Below the pieces are notes generated by a model, which did no database searches, was not told where the DNA came from, and worked only from the letters and a program-made list of their open reading frames with translations. Positions 1 to 7,463 of a stretch of DNA of 34,273 bases are shown one piece after another. Numbering within the stretch: the first letter of the stretch is position 1; each line of letters starts with the position of its first letter. The stretch spans positions 1 to 34,273 of the forward strand of contig CAZFAT010000283.1 in the NCBI GenBank assembly GCA_964517075.1, read 5' to 3'. The translations under genes and the position numbers were made by a program. The stretch is from CAZFAT01 sp964517075 (GTDB taxonomy: Bacteria; Acidobacteriota; Vicinamibacteria; Vicinamibacterales; SCN-69-37).

Positions 1-405
1 GCCGCCGCCGCCCCGCCCGCCACCGCCGCCGCGCCCCTCACGCCCCGCGGCCGGTGCCGGCTCTCCGGCCGCAGCGGCACGCCTGCCACCACCGCCGCCG
101 GCGCGCCCGCGGCTCGCCGCCGCTGCCGCACCCGCCACGGCCGCCGGTGATCCGAGGAACAGCTCGATGGGCTGCGCGCGTAACTCCAGGCCACTCAAAC
201 CCAGCTGGGTCGATCGCGCGATCACCTCGTCCACGGTGATGAAGTTACCGGTCCCCCAGCTGTAGGGCACGTTCATGCCCACCTGCACGCCCGCCCACTT
301 CGAATTGGGCTTGGCGGCCTGCGCCAGCGCGATGTCCGGCAGCGCCGCCGCGACCGGCACCGAAGCGAGGACGAGCTTGCCAAAATCACGTCGTGTGTAA
401 TCCAT
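1..405 (-). CDS. Sugar phosphate isomerase/epimerase-like TIM-barrel protein, Tat-exported (3' end outside window)
   Basis: The gene starts at an ATG at 405 and runs off the left edge, so only the first 135 codons are visible. It opens with a Tat-type signal, TRRDFGK followed by a hydrophobic stretch and an ALAQA cleavage region. The mature part begins NSKWAGVQVGMNVPYSWG, followed by a segment in which VDEVIARSTQLGLSGLELR resembles the first beta-alpha unit of xylose-isomerase-like TIM barrels, a family that interconverts or cleaves sugars and sugar acids. From about residue 90 the sequence becomes glycine/arginine/alanine-rich low complexity up to the edge. A GAGGGG ribosome-binding site precedes the ATG. 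It lies 35 bp downstream of the dehydrogenase gene on the same strand and is probably co-transcribed. The substrate cannot be told. Confidence 0.72.
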   Translation of the reverse strand, partial: MDYTRRDFGKLVLASVPVAAALPDIALAQAAKPNSKWAGVQVGMNVPYSWGTGNFITVDEVIARSTQLGLSGLELRAQPIELFLGSPAAVAGAAAAASRGRAGGGGGRRAAAAGEPAPAAGREGRGGGGGRGGGG

Positions 406-440
406 AAGGCCCCTCAGTCAGGTCAGGAATCACGTCTCTC

Positions 441-3197
441 TTACTGAGTTGTTCCGCCTACCATCGGTAACAACTCGTTGTCGGTCCACGGGCGCGTTCG
501 TCCGACCGTGAGCTTGCGCGCGGCGGTCACCTCTCCCACGTCGACGGGTGACCCTCGCTGCCCCCATTCGCGCCGGATATAGGTCAGCACCGCGGCGATC
601 TGATCGTCGCTGAGCGCCGCGCCGAGCGGCGGCATCAGTCCCGTCGCACCTTCCTTGCCGTTGACGAGCACGCGCACGGGAACCGCGGCCGGCGCGAGGG
701 CCAGGCGGGAACCGAGCAGCGACGGCGCCAGGCGCTCCTGTCCTCGTCCGTCGGGCTGATGGCAGGCCGTGCAGAGGCTCTCGTACACGGCCCGGCCGGC
801 GGTGAAGCGCGCCTGCTCGGCCGCGGTCAGCGGTGTCACCGGCGCGGCCATACCAGGCTTGCCGGGCCACTCGATGCGCGCCAGGAGCGCCGTCGCGCGC
901 GCACCCAGGTCGCCCGAGCTCGACGTCAGCCTGGACAGCGCGGGCTCCGTGGTCAGTTGCAGCGCGCCGCCTCCGCCCCCGCCTCCGCGCCCGCCGCCGC
1001 GTCCGCCGCCGCGTCCGCCACGTCCCGCGGGCGCGGCGTCCTCCGCAGGGGCCGCAGCGCCAGCCGCGGCACGACCGCCGCCGCCCCCCGCGCGCGGGAA
1101 GGCGGGATTGCCGCCGGGGCCGCCGCGCTGGCCCGGCGCGGTGCCATCGGCCGCCGCACGACCTCCCCCGCCGCCGCCCCGGCCGCGACCGCCCGCCGGG
1201 GTGCCCGGCATGGCGGCGTTCAGCAGCGCGATCTCGGCGCCGCCGAGCAGCGCCGAGCGCTGCCATTCGGGACGGGCGTCCTCGGACACGCGCAGGAAGA
1301 TCTGCTGAATCGGCGCGTCCTGCCCGCCGCGGATGATCGTGCCCGCCAGCATCGTGATCGCCGTCTCCACCGCGGGTGTGGACGCGCTGGTCTGAAGCAG
1401 TCGCGCGAGGACGGCCGGCTCCGACCCGCGCAACCCGCTGAGGGCGGCGTCCATGACCACCGGATCGGTGGCGTGCCGCTGCAGCAGCGACGCCACAGCC
1501 GTCTCGCGCGGCCCCGGCGGCATCGCCCCCAGCGACGCGGCCAATTGCTGGCGCACTGACCAGTCCGCATCGTCGGCGCGTCTCGCCACGGCGTCGATGA
1601 CCGCCTGGTGCGACTCCGCCAGGAAGCGCTCCGCGATCCGCACGCCGGCCACGCGCACGTCGCGCGACGGGGCGTCGAGTGCCCTGATCACGGTCGCGGG
1701 CTCGATGCGGTCCGTGCCATCGAGCGTCCACAGGGCGTGGAGCCGGGTGCGCACGTCAGCCGCGGTTTCGGCCAAGGTCTTCAAGGCGGCCACCACGGAC
1801 GGATCGTTGCGCTCGACCAGCAGCCGTTGCGCGGTGTCACGCCACCATCCGTTGGGATGCGACAGCGTCTCGACGAGCAGCGCCGCCGACGCCTGCGACA
1901 GATTCGGCCGCGGGCCCCGTTGCGTCGTCTCGTGCATCACCCGGAAGATGCGACCCACCCGGATCGGCGCCTCGAGCTTTCTCGACAGGATCTGATCGCG
2001 GAGATATTCCGTGATGTAGCCGCGATGCTGAATGATGCCGTGGTACATGTCGACGATGTAGAGCGTGCCGTCGGGCGCCGACGACAGATACACGGGCCGG
2101 AACCGCTCGTCGGTCGACGCCAGGAACTCCGCGTTCTCGTACGCCTTGCGCCCGGTGATGGTACGGCCGTTGTCGCTGAGGATGACGCGGCTGACGAGGT
2201 TGCCGGTGGGTTCGGCCAGGAACACATTCCCCGCCAGTTCGGCGGGCAGCCGGTCGCCGCGATAGACGGCCGGCGCGTTGACGCCCGAGTAGCTGGCCAG
2301 CGTGCCGTCGGCCCGGAGCACGCCATCCTGGTAGCCGCGATTCACGCCGCGGTTGGGGCGAATCGGAAACGTCCGGTTCAGCTCGGCCTGGGTGCCGGCG
2401 AACTCGTAGCTGCCGCGCGTCCGCAGCAGGGTCGGATGGCGCGCGTAGTAGGGCGTGGGCACGAGATCCACGCTCAGCGCCGAGCTGTTGGAGTTGCGAT
2501 ACACGCGGCCGACGTCATCCTGCGTGGCGCCCCACTGCCCGCGCGACAGCGTGCTCCGAATCTCGAACTGACCGAGCTTGCGCCGGAGGTACACGTTGCC
2601 CTCCGACGTATGCATCCAGTTGTCGAGCGCCCAGAGCAGACTGTTGGCGTTGTGCTCGACGTTGGCCATCGCCGTGCCATAACAGTCGCAGACCAACTCC
2701 TTCGAATCGGCCTTGAGGTCGCCATTGGTGTCGGCGGCGTACCAGAGATGTGGCGGTTCGGCAATGAGCACGCCCTTGTCGAGCACCTTCAAGGCGCGGG
2801 GCAGCACCAGGCGATCCATGAACACGGTCTTGCGGTCCATCACGCCGTCGTCGTTCGTGTCTTCGAGCACGCTGATGCGCCCGCTGGGCTCGCGCTCGGT
2901 GCTGGCGAGGATGTCCTCCATGTAGCCCAGCATCTCGATGACCCACATGCGACCCGCGGGATCCCAGTCGATGAGGACCGGCTCCTCGACCATCGGCTCG
3001 CTCGCGACCAGTTCCACTCGGTACCCGGGCGGAAGGACGAAGGTCTTCATTTCTGCTTCTGGCGTCAGCCTGGGTGACTCGTCTGCCACGGTCTGCAGCC
3101 CGACCGGCCATGTCGGTCGCCCCTGCGCTGTCAGACTGGTCGCCACGCTGACGCCCACGAGAAGGACGATGGGCGGGAACTTGAATGCTCCGGGCAT
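441..3197 (-). CDS. PVC/Acidobacteria-type membrane-bound dehydrogenase: beta-propeller, HEAT-like repeats, Gly-rich linker, cytochrome c
   Basis: This 918-residue exported protein starts with a signal peptide (VLLVGVSVATSLTAQG). Residues about 45-430 resemble the 'putative membrane-bound dehydrogenase' propeller domain (TIGR02604 type), with PGYRVELVASEPMVEEPVLI and PDGTLYIVDMYHGIIQHRGY as typical stretches. Residues about 430-640 are helical and HEAT-like. Residues about 665-745 are a glycine/arginine/alanine-rich linker. A mono-haem cytochrome c domain closes the protein, with C809-x-x-C812-H813 and a candidate Met ligand in GLMPPLG. The likely role is periplasmic oxidation of a sugar or alcohol with the electron passed to the attached haem; the substrate is unknown. 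A -10-like TATCAT lies exactly 6 nt before the ATG and there is no ribosome-binding site, which suggests a leaderless transcript. The isomerase-like gene follows downstream. Confidence 0.85.
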   Translation of the reverse strand: MPGAFKFPPIVLLVGVSVATSLTAQGRPTWPVGLQTVADESPRLTPEAEMKTFVLPPGYRVELVASEPMVEEPVLIDWDPAGRMWVIEMLGYMEDILASTEREPSGRISVLEDTNDDGVMDRKTVFMDRLVLPRALKVLDKGVLIAEPPHLWYAADTNGDLKADSKELVCDCYGTAMANVEHNANSLLWALDNWMHTSEGNVYLRRKLGQFEIRSTLSRGQWGATQDDVGRVYRNSNSSALSVDLVPTPYYARHPTLLRTRGSYEFAGTQAELNRTFPIRPNRGVNRGYQDGVLRADGTLASYSGVNAPAVYRGDRLPAELAGNVFLAEPTGNLVSRVILSDNGRTITGRKAYENAEFLASTDERFRPVYLSSAPDGTLYIVDMYHGIIQHRGYITEYLRDQILSRKLEAPIRVGRIFRVMHETTQRGPRPNLSQASAALLVETLSHPNGWWRDTAQRLLVERNDPSVVAALKTLAETAADVRTRLHALWTLDGTDRIEPATVIRALDAPSRDVRVAGVRIAERFLAESHQAVIDAVARRADDADWSVRQQLAASLGAMPPGPRETAVASLLQRHATDPVVMDAALSGLRGSEPAVLARLLQTSASTPAVETAITMLAGTIIRGGQDAPIQQIFLRVSEDARPEWQRSALLGGAEIALLNAAMPGTPAGGRGRGGGGGGRAAADGTAPGQRGGPGGNPAFPRAGGGGGRAAAGAAAPAEDAAPAGRGGRGGGRGGGRGGGGGGGALQLTTEPALSRLTSSSGDLGARATALLARIEWPGKPGMAAPVTPLTAAEQARFTAGRAVYESLCTACHQPDGRGQERLAPSLLGSRLALAPAAVPVRVLVNGKEGATGLMPPLGAALSDDQIAAVLTYIRREWGQRGSPVDVGEVTAARKLTVGRTRPWTDNELLPMVGGTTQ

Positions 3198-3203
3198 GCG
3201 GGG

Positions 3204-3209
3204 ATGATA
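3204..3209 (-). promoter_or_regulatory. Candidate -10 element for a leaderless transcript of the dehydrogenase gene
   Basis: On the minus strand the hexamer TATCAT is followed by six bases (CCCCGC) and then the ATG at 3197. This places a predicted +1 on the A of the start codon. No convincing -35 hexamer or ribosome-binding site is visible. Confidence 0.45.
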
Positions 3210-3318
3210 AACCCGATCGCCCGGACCTGCGTAGAGATCGAGATGACGCCCTCTCGCACGAGGCCGGCACTCTGGGCGCTGGGTTTCCTCCTGCCGGCGC
3301 CAAGCCTCGGCACGGGTG

Positions 3319-3369
3319 GGCCGACCTGAAGGTCGGCCCCTCCATTCCAGAGGTCGGCCCCTCCATTCC
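3319..3369. repeat. REP-like palindromic intergenic repeat, family A, with a partial second unit
   Basis: The core GCCGACCTGAAGGTCGGC is a near-perfect palindrome followed by the tail CCCTCCATTCC. A 19-bp unit beginning AGGTCGGCC and ending CATTCC occurs at 3330-3348 and again at 3351-3369. The first 28 bases are identical to 9511-9538 after the LVIVD gene. It lies between two divergent redox operons, just upstream of the -10 of the rightward one. Confidence 0.8.
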
Positions 3370-3374
3370 GTCGT

Positions 3375-3380
3375 TATAAT
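3375..3380 (+). promoter_or_regulatory. Consensus -10 (TATAAT) for a leaderless transcript of the haem-HhH gene
   Basis: A perfect TATAAT stands out in this GC-rich DNA. It is followed by six bases (TCGTTC) and the GTG start at 3387, so the predicted +1 is the G of the start codon. The bases 17 nt upstream do not resemble TTGACA and lie inside the palindromic repeat. Confidence 0.6.
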
Positions 3381-3386
3381 TCGTTC

Positions 3387-3887
3387 GTGGATCGGGTCCG
3401 CACTCCTTCATTCGTTCTCGGCCTCGCGGCGGCTGCGCTCGTCGCCTCGACTCTCGTCGCCGCTCGTCAGGCGGACCAGTCCGCCCCACCGCAAACGGCG
3501 CCGACGGCCGCCGACGACCCGCGCGCCCCCCTGTTCTTCGAGATGTGCGGCGAGTGTCACGACGGGGAGCGCATCGTCTCGAAGCGCCGGACGAAGGCCG
3601 ACTGGCAGGACGTGCTCCGCCAGATGATCGAGGAAGGGGCGCTCGGCACCGAGAAAGACTTTCAGACCGTCTTCGAGTACCTCCTGCTGTACTACGGCCG
3701 CGTGTACGTGAACGACGCCCGACCCGACGAGATCACGATGACCCTCGGCCTCTCGAAGAAGGACGCCGACGCCATCGTCGCCTACCGTACCGCGAACGGC
3801 CCCTTTGCGAATTTCGACGCGCTCAGGAAGGTCCCGGCGATCGATCTCAAGACGCTCGACCTGCACAAGGACGCTGTCGCGTTCTGA
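3387..3887 (+). CDS. Exported mono-haem protein with C-terminal helix-hairpin-helix (ComEA-like) domain
   Basis: This is a 166-residue protein with a GTG start and an N-terminal signal peptide (SFVLGLAAAALVASTLVAAR). A c-type haem motif, C54-G-E-C57-H58, sits in a cytochrome-like context (LFFEMCGECHDGERIV). Residues about 118-160 form a helix-hairpin-helix like the C-terminal half of ComEA (LGLSKKDADAIVAYR, then NFDALRKVPAIDLKTL). The combination suggests a periplasmic electron carrier whose HhH part may bind DNA or simply act as a helical partner domain. It heads the redox cluster that continues with a dihaem cytochrome and a quinoprotein dehydrogenase. The haem and HhH calls come from visible motifs; the function is inference. 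Confidence 0.8.
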   Translation: MDRVRTPSFVLGLAAAALVASTLVAARQADQSAPPQTAPTAADDPRAPLFFEMCGECHDGERIVSKRRTKADWQDVLRQMIEEGALGTEKDFQTVFEYLLLYYGRVYVNDARPDEITMTLGLSKKDADAIVAYRTANGPFANFDALRKVPAIDLKTLDLHKDAVAF

Positions 3888-3954
3888 GACGGCGCGACCG
3901 GGCGTTTGCAACGGCCGCGCCCCGGGTCTATTGTTCCCACGGCAGGGAGGCCTG

Positions 3955-4932
3955 ATGGCGATGACTGCGTCCCCTCGTGTGATTACTACCCTGGTGTTTA
4001 CGGGCGTGGCGATGACGGGCTTGCTGGTGGCTCAGGGCGCCGGCACGCCGCAAGGCCAGCCTCCCGCCGGACAAGCGCCCGCGCCACCCGCGGCGGGCCG
4101 GGGCGCCGACCCGGCGCCGCGCGGCGCCGCGCCACCAGCGGGCCGACAGGGTGGCGGCGGAGGACGCCGCGGCGGCTTCACGCAGTTCACACGGCCGCTG
4201 GCGTCACAGGACGTGCTGGTGCGCGGCAAGGGCCTCTACGAAGCCAACTGCGCCAGTTGCCATGCCGTGGATCTGCGCGGGGGCAAGGCGCCGAATCTGC
4301 TGCGCTCGGGCGTGGCGCTCAGGGACGAAAAGGGCGAACTGGTCACCGCCGCCGTCGCCAGCCATAAGCCGGCCCTGACGATGACCGAGGGCGATACGGT
4401 TGCCATCGCCGAGTACATCCACAGCATTCACGCCTCCATGGGCGGCCAGGGCAGCCCGCCCGGGCGCAACCCCTCGGGGATCGCGCTGAACGTGCTCGTG
4501 GGCGACGTGAAGGCGGGCGAAGCGGAGTTCAAGGCGCGCTGTGCGTCCTGCCATTCGGTGACGGGCGACCTCAAGGGCATCGGCGCGAAGCACGAAGACG
4601 CCCGCACGCTTCAAAACGCGTGGATCTCCGGGAGCGGCGGCGCCTTCGCCGGCGGCGGACGCGGCGGCGGCGGTGGCGGCAACCCCGCCGTCGTGACCCT
4701 GGCCGACGGATCGACCCTGCAGGGCACGCTGGTGCGCGAGAACGACTTCATGGTGATTCTCATGCTGGCGGACGGCACGCGCCGGTCGATTGCGCGGACG
4801 GACGGCATCCCCAAAGTCGACGTGAAGGATCCGCAGGAAGCGCACAAAGCCATGGCGCTGAAGCTGGCCTTCGAGGATCCGGATAACAAGAAGATGCACG
4901 ACATCACCGCGTATCTGTGGTCGATCAAGTAG
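3955..4932 (+). CDS. Dihaem cytochrome c, exported
   Basis: This 325-residue protein has its start fixed by a GGGAGG ribosome-binding site upstream of the ATG at 3955; the frame stays open further upstream but without export features. A signal peptide ends near VAQGAG and is followed by a long Pro/Ala/Gly-rich linker to about residue 75. Two haem motifs are visible, C99-A-S-C102-H103 and C196-A-S-C199-H200. A glycine-rich insert at about residues 224-243 precedes a small beta-rich C-terminal region (VTLADGSTLQGTLVREND). It lies 10 bp before the quinoprotein dehydrogenase gene and is most likely its periplasmic electron acceptor, by analogy with PQQ alcohol dehydrogenase/cytochrome pairs. Confidence 0.88.
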   Translation: MAMTASPRVITTLVFTGVAMTGLLVAQGAGTPQGQPPAGQAPAPPAAGRGADPAPRGAAPPAGRQGGGGGRRGGFTQFTRPLASQDVLVRGKGLYEANCASCHAVDLRGGKAPNLLRSGVALRDEKGELVTAAVASHKPALTMTEGDTVAIAEYIHSIHASMGGQGSPPGRNPSGIALNVLVGDVKAGEAEFKARCASCHSVTGDLKGIGAKHEDARTLQNAWISGSGGAFAGGGRGGGGGGNPAVVTLADGSTLQGTLVRENDFMVILMLADGTRRSIARTDGIPKVDVKDPQEAHKAMALKLAFEDPDNKKMHDITAYLWSIK

Positions 4933-4942
4933 GGGCGCTCCC

Positions 4943-6757
4943 ATGAACAGACTTCTCGTCCTCGCTTCCGTGCTCGTCGCACCGGCGTTGCTGCTGGCCC
5001 AGAGCGCGGCCCAGAACCCCAATGCCCTCGGTCCAGGCCATCCCGACTGGCGCGGCCAGACCGTCCAGATGAGCCCCCTGCCGCCCGGCGCCGATGTCGG
5101 TGGCCTCGACCCGGCGAAGATCCTCGAGCCCCTCGCCGACGAGTGGCGGAGCTATTCGGGCGACCTGACCGGCAAGCGCTACAGCCATCTGAAACACGTG
5201 AACACGACGACGGTGAAGAACCTGAGTCTCAAGTGGATCACGCCGATCACAACCGGCTGCGGTCCGAACGGCACGGCGCCAGCGGCCGGCGCCGCTGGGG
5301 GCGCCGGCGGACGAGGCGGTGGCGGGCGCGGTGGCGGGCGCGGCGGGCGCGGCTTCGGCGGAGGCGGTTCCTCCATCATTGTCGGGGGGCTCGGCACGGG
5401 CGACGCCAACAGTTGCCAGGAGCGCGCGCCGGGCGGCGGCATCCTGTTCGTCAACGGCATCATCTACGCCGGCACGCCGTTCAACGTCTACGCGATCGAC
5501 GCGCGCGACGGCACGATCCTCTGGCACTACTACTGGAAGACGCGCGGCGGCACCGCGCTGCAGACCCGCGGCGTCGGAATGTGGCGCAACCTCGTGTACT
5601 TCACGATGCACGACAACTGGGTGGTGTGCCTCGACGCGAAGACCGGCCGGGAGGTCTGGCGGCACGAGATCGCGCCGCATGCGCAGCAGTACTTCTCGTC
5701 GAATGCGCCGATGGTCGTTGGCGACCACGTGTTCGTCGGCACCGGCAACGACCTCGACGCCCCGGCGTTCCTGAAGTCGCTCAACCCGCGGACGGGCGCG
5801 GTGGAGTGGATTCTGTATTCCACGCCGCAGCAGCCAGGCGACCCGGGCCTCGAGACCTGGGCCAGCCTCGACGCGGCGCGACACGGCAACGGCGCCACGT
5901 GGATTCCCGGCGCCTACGATCCGGAGACGAAGCTCTACATTTACGGCACGGGCAACCCGACGCCGGCCTACACGCAGGGACGCGGCGAAGGTGACCTCCT
6001 CTTCACGGGCGCGCTCATCGCCGTCAACGTCGATACCGGCAAGATGGCCTGGTACTACCAGACCGCCCCACACGACACGCACGACTGGGACTCGACGCAG
6101 ACGCCGGTGCTCGCCGACATGCCGTTCAACGGCCAGATGCGCAAGCTGGTCATGACCGCCATGCGCAACGGATACTTCTTCGTGCTCGATCGGACGACGG
6201 GCCGGAATCTGGTGACGAGCAAGCTCGGCCTGGCCAACAACTGGGCGCAGGGCCTCGACGAGAAGGGGCAGCCGAAGCGCAATCCGCACAAGGACGCCAC
6301 CGTCGCGGGCTCGCTCGTCAACGGAGACGTCCTGAACTACCCGCCCCCGACCTTCTCGCCCGGTACCGGACTCTTCTATGTGCACGAGCAGAGTTCCCTG
6401 CGGATCAGCTATCTGATGGAACCGGATCCGCGTGGGTCCATGGGCCTGGGCGGCACGTCCGGCGGCGGGAACCTGTCGTGGGGCACCAGCCTCGTCGCGG
6501 TCGACTACCGCACCGGCAACGTCACGTGGCGAAAGAAGCTCAACGGCGGCAGTTCCGGGCTGCTGTCGACCGCGGGTGGCGTCCTCTTCCTCTCGAACGC
6601 ACCGAATGTGGAGGCCTGGGACGCGGCGACCGGCAAAGGGCTCTGGTACTCCCAGATCGGCAACCTCAGTGCGCCGCCCGAAACGTTCATGCTCGACGGC
6701 AAGCAGCACATGCTCTTCAGCGCCGGCGGCGGGCTGTACATGTTCGTGTTGAACTAG
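4943..6757 (+). CDS. PQQ-binding-like beta-propeller quinoprotein dehydrogenase (alcohol dehydrogenase family)
   Basis: This 604-residue protein has a signal peptide (LLVLASVLVAPALLLAQ), so it acts in the periplasm. The opening WRSYSGDLTGKRYSHLKHVN is characteristic of PQQ-dependent alcohol/glucose dehydrogenases. Repeating propeller blades with A/G-W-type docking motifs follow, for example VYAIDARDGTILWHYYWK, VVCLDAKTGREVWRHEI and VEAWDAATGKGLW. The HDTHDWDSTQTPVL stretch near residue 375 matches the conserved HDxWDxD-like region. Between blades, residues about 112-143 carry a glycine/arginine-rich insert. No haem motif is present, so electrons must leave through a separate cytochrome; the dihaem protein encoded 10 bp upstream is the obvious candidate. 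Length is normal for the family. The substrate is unknown. Confidence 0.9.
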   Translation: MNRLLVLASVLVAPALLLAQSAAQNPNALGPGHPDWRGQTVQMSPLPPGADVGGLDPAKILEPLADEWRSYSGDLTGKRYSHLKHVNTTTVKNLSLKWITPITTGCGPNGTAPAAGAAGGAGGRGGGGRGGGRGGRGFGGGGSSIIVGGLGTGDANSCQERAPGGGILFVNGIIYAGTPFNVYAIDARDGTILWHYYWKTRGGTALQTRGVGMWRNLVYFTMHDNWVVCLDAKTGREVWRHEIAPHAQQYFSSNAPMVVGDHVFVGTGNDLDAPAFLKSLNPRTGAVEWILYSTPQQPGDPGLETWASLDAARHGNGATWIPGAYDPETKLYIYGTGNPTPAYTQGRGEGDLLFTGALIAVNVDTGKMAWYYQTAPHDTHDWDSTQTPVLADMPFNGQMRKLVMTAMRNGYFFVLDRTTGRNLVTSKLGLANNWAQGLDEKGQPKRNPHKDATVAGSLVNGDVLNYPPPTFSPGTGLFYVHEQSSLRISYLMEPDPRGSMGLGGTSGGGNLSWGTSLVAVDYRTGNVTWRKKLNGGSSGLLSTAGGVLFLSNAPNVEAWDAATGKGLWYSQIGNLSAPPETFMLDGKQHMLFSAGGGLYMFVLN

Positions 6758-6761
6758 ACGC

Positions 6762-7463
6762 GTGTCGCCATTCCCTCGTCGCCGCCGGGCGAGAGCCGGG
6801 CGAACCGCAGGCCGGACGGCCTGCGCCGCGGGCGTGCTGGCCATGATCGTCGGCCTGTCCGACATCGCCGCGCAGACGCGCGTCGATCGCGAACCGACCG
6901 CCCCCGCGACCACGGCGGCGAGCGAGCCGCCCGCCCGGCCGGATCTCGCCCGCCAGCCGTACAGCGCCGCCGACGTCGAGTTCATCAGCGGCATGATTCC
7001 GCATCACGCGCAGGCCGTTCTCATCGCCGGCTGGGCAGTCTCGCATGGCGCCCGCCCCGACATCCGGCTGCTCGCGGAGCGCATCCTGGTCAGCCAGCGC
7101 GACGAGATCGCGTGGATGCGCGACTGGCTGCGCGACCGCGGCCAGCGGGTCCCGGCCGCCGACGCCACGCATCACCGCATGACGATGGGCACGATGGAGC
7201 ACGACATGCTGATGCCCGGCATGTTGACCGACGCGCAACTGTCGGAGATGAATCAGGCGCGCGGCCCCGCATGGGACCGGCTCTTCCTCACGCGGATGAT
7301 CGCGCATCACGAAGGCGCGCTGAAGATGGCCAGCGACCTGCTGAAGACGCACGGCGCCGTGCAGGGCGACGACATGTACAAGTTCGTGTCCGATCTCCAG
7401 GCCGATCAGGAAATGGAGATCGCGCGCATGACGCAGATGCTCGAGGGAGGGCCCGGGGAATGA
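6762..7463 (+). CDS. DUF305 domain protein, exported
   Basis: This 233-residue protein starts at a GTG four bases after the dehydrogenase stop codon. The start gives an Arg-rich n-region and a hydrophobic stretch (AAGVLAMIVGLSDIAAQ), consistent with export; an internal ATG at 6843 would lose most of the signal. Two halves of the DUF305 (ferritin-like four-helix) fold are clear, FISGMIPHHAQAVLIA with H81-H82 and FLTRMIAHHEGALKMA with H182-H183, plus a Met/His-rich middle (MTMGTMEHDMLMPGM). The paired His-His and Met residues suggest metal handling, possibly copper, but this is unproven. Its last codons overlap the next gene's ATG, so translation is probably coupled. Confidence 0.88.
   Translation: MSPFPRRRRARAGRTAGRTACAAGVLAMIVGLSDIAAQTRVDREPTAPATTAASEPPARPDLARQPYSAADVEFISGMIPHHAQAVLIAGWAVSHGARPDIRLLAERILVSQRDEIAWMRDWLRDRGQRVPAADATHHRMTMGTMEHDMLMPGMLTDAQLSEMNQARGPAWDRLFLTRMIAHHEGALKMASDLLKTHGAVQGDDMYKFVSDLQADQEMEIARMTQMLEGGPGE

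Noticed and set aside
960..1210. A GC-rich microsatellite or simple repeat of non-coding origin
   Set aside because: The frame stays open through it and joins a recognisable HEAT-like region to a cytochrome c domain, so it is a coding low-complexity linker.
4925..6994. A 689-codon open frame on the minus strand
   Set aside because: It lies antisense to the quinoprotein dehydrogenase. Its translation is Arg/Val/Ala-rich with no domain, as expected for a shadow of a high-GC gene.
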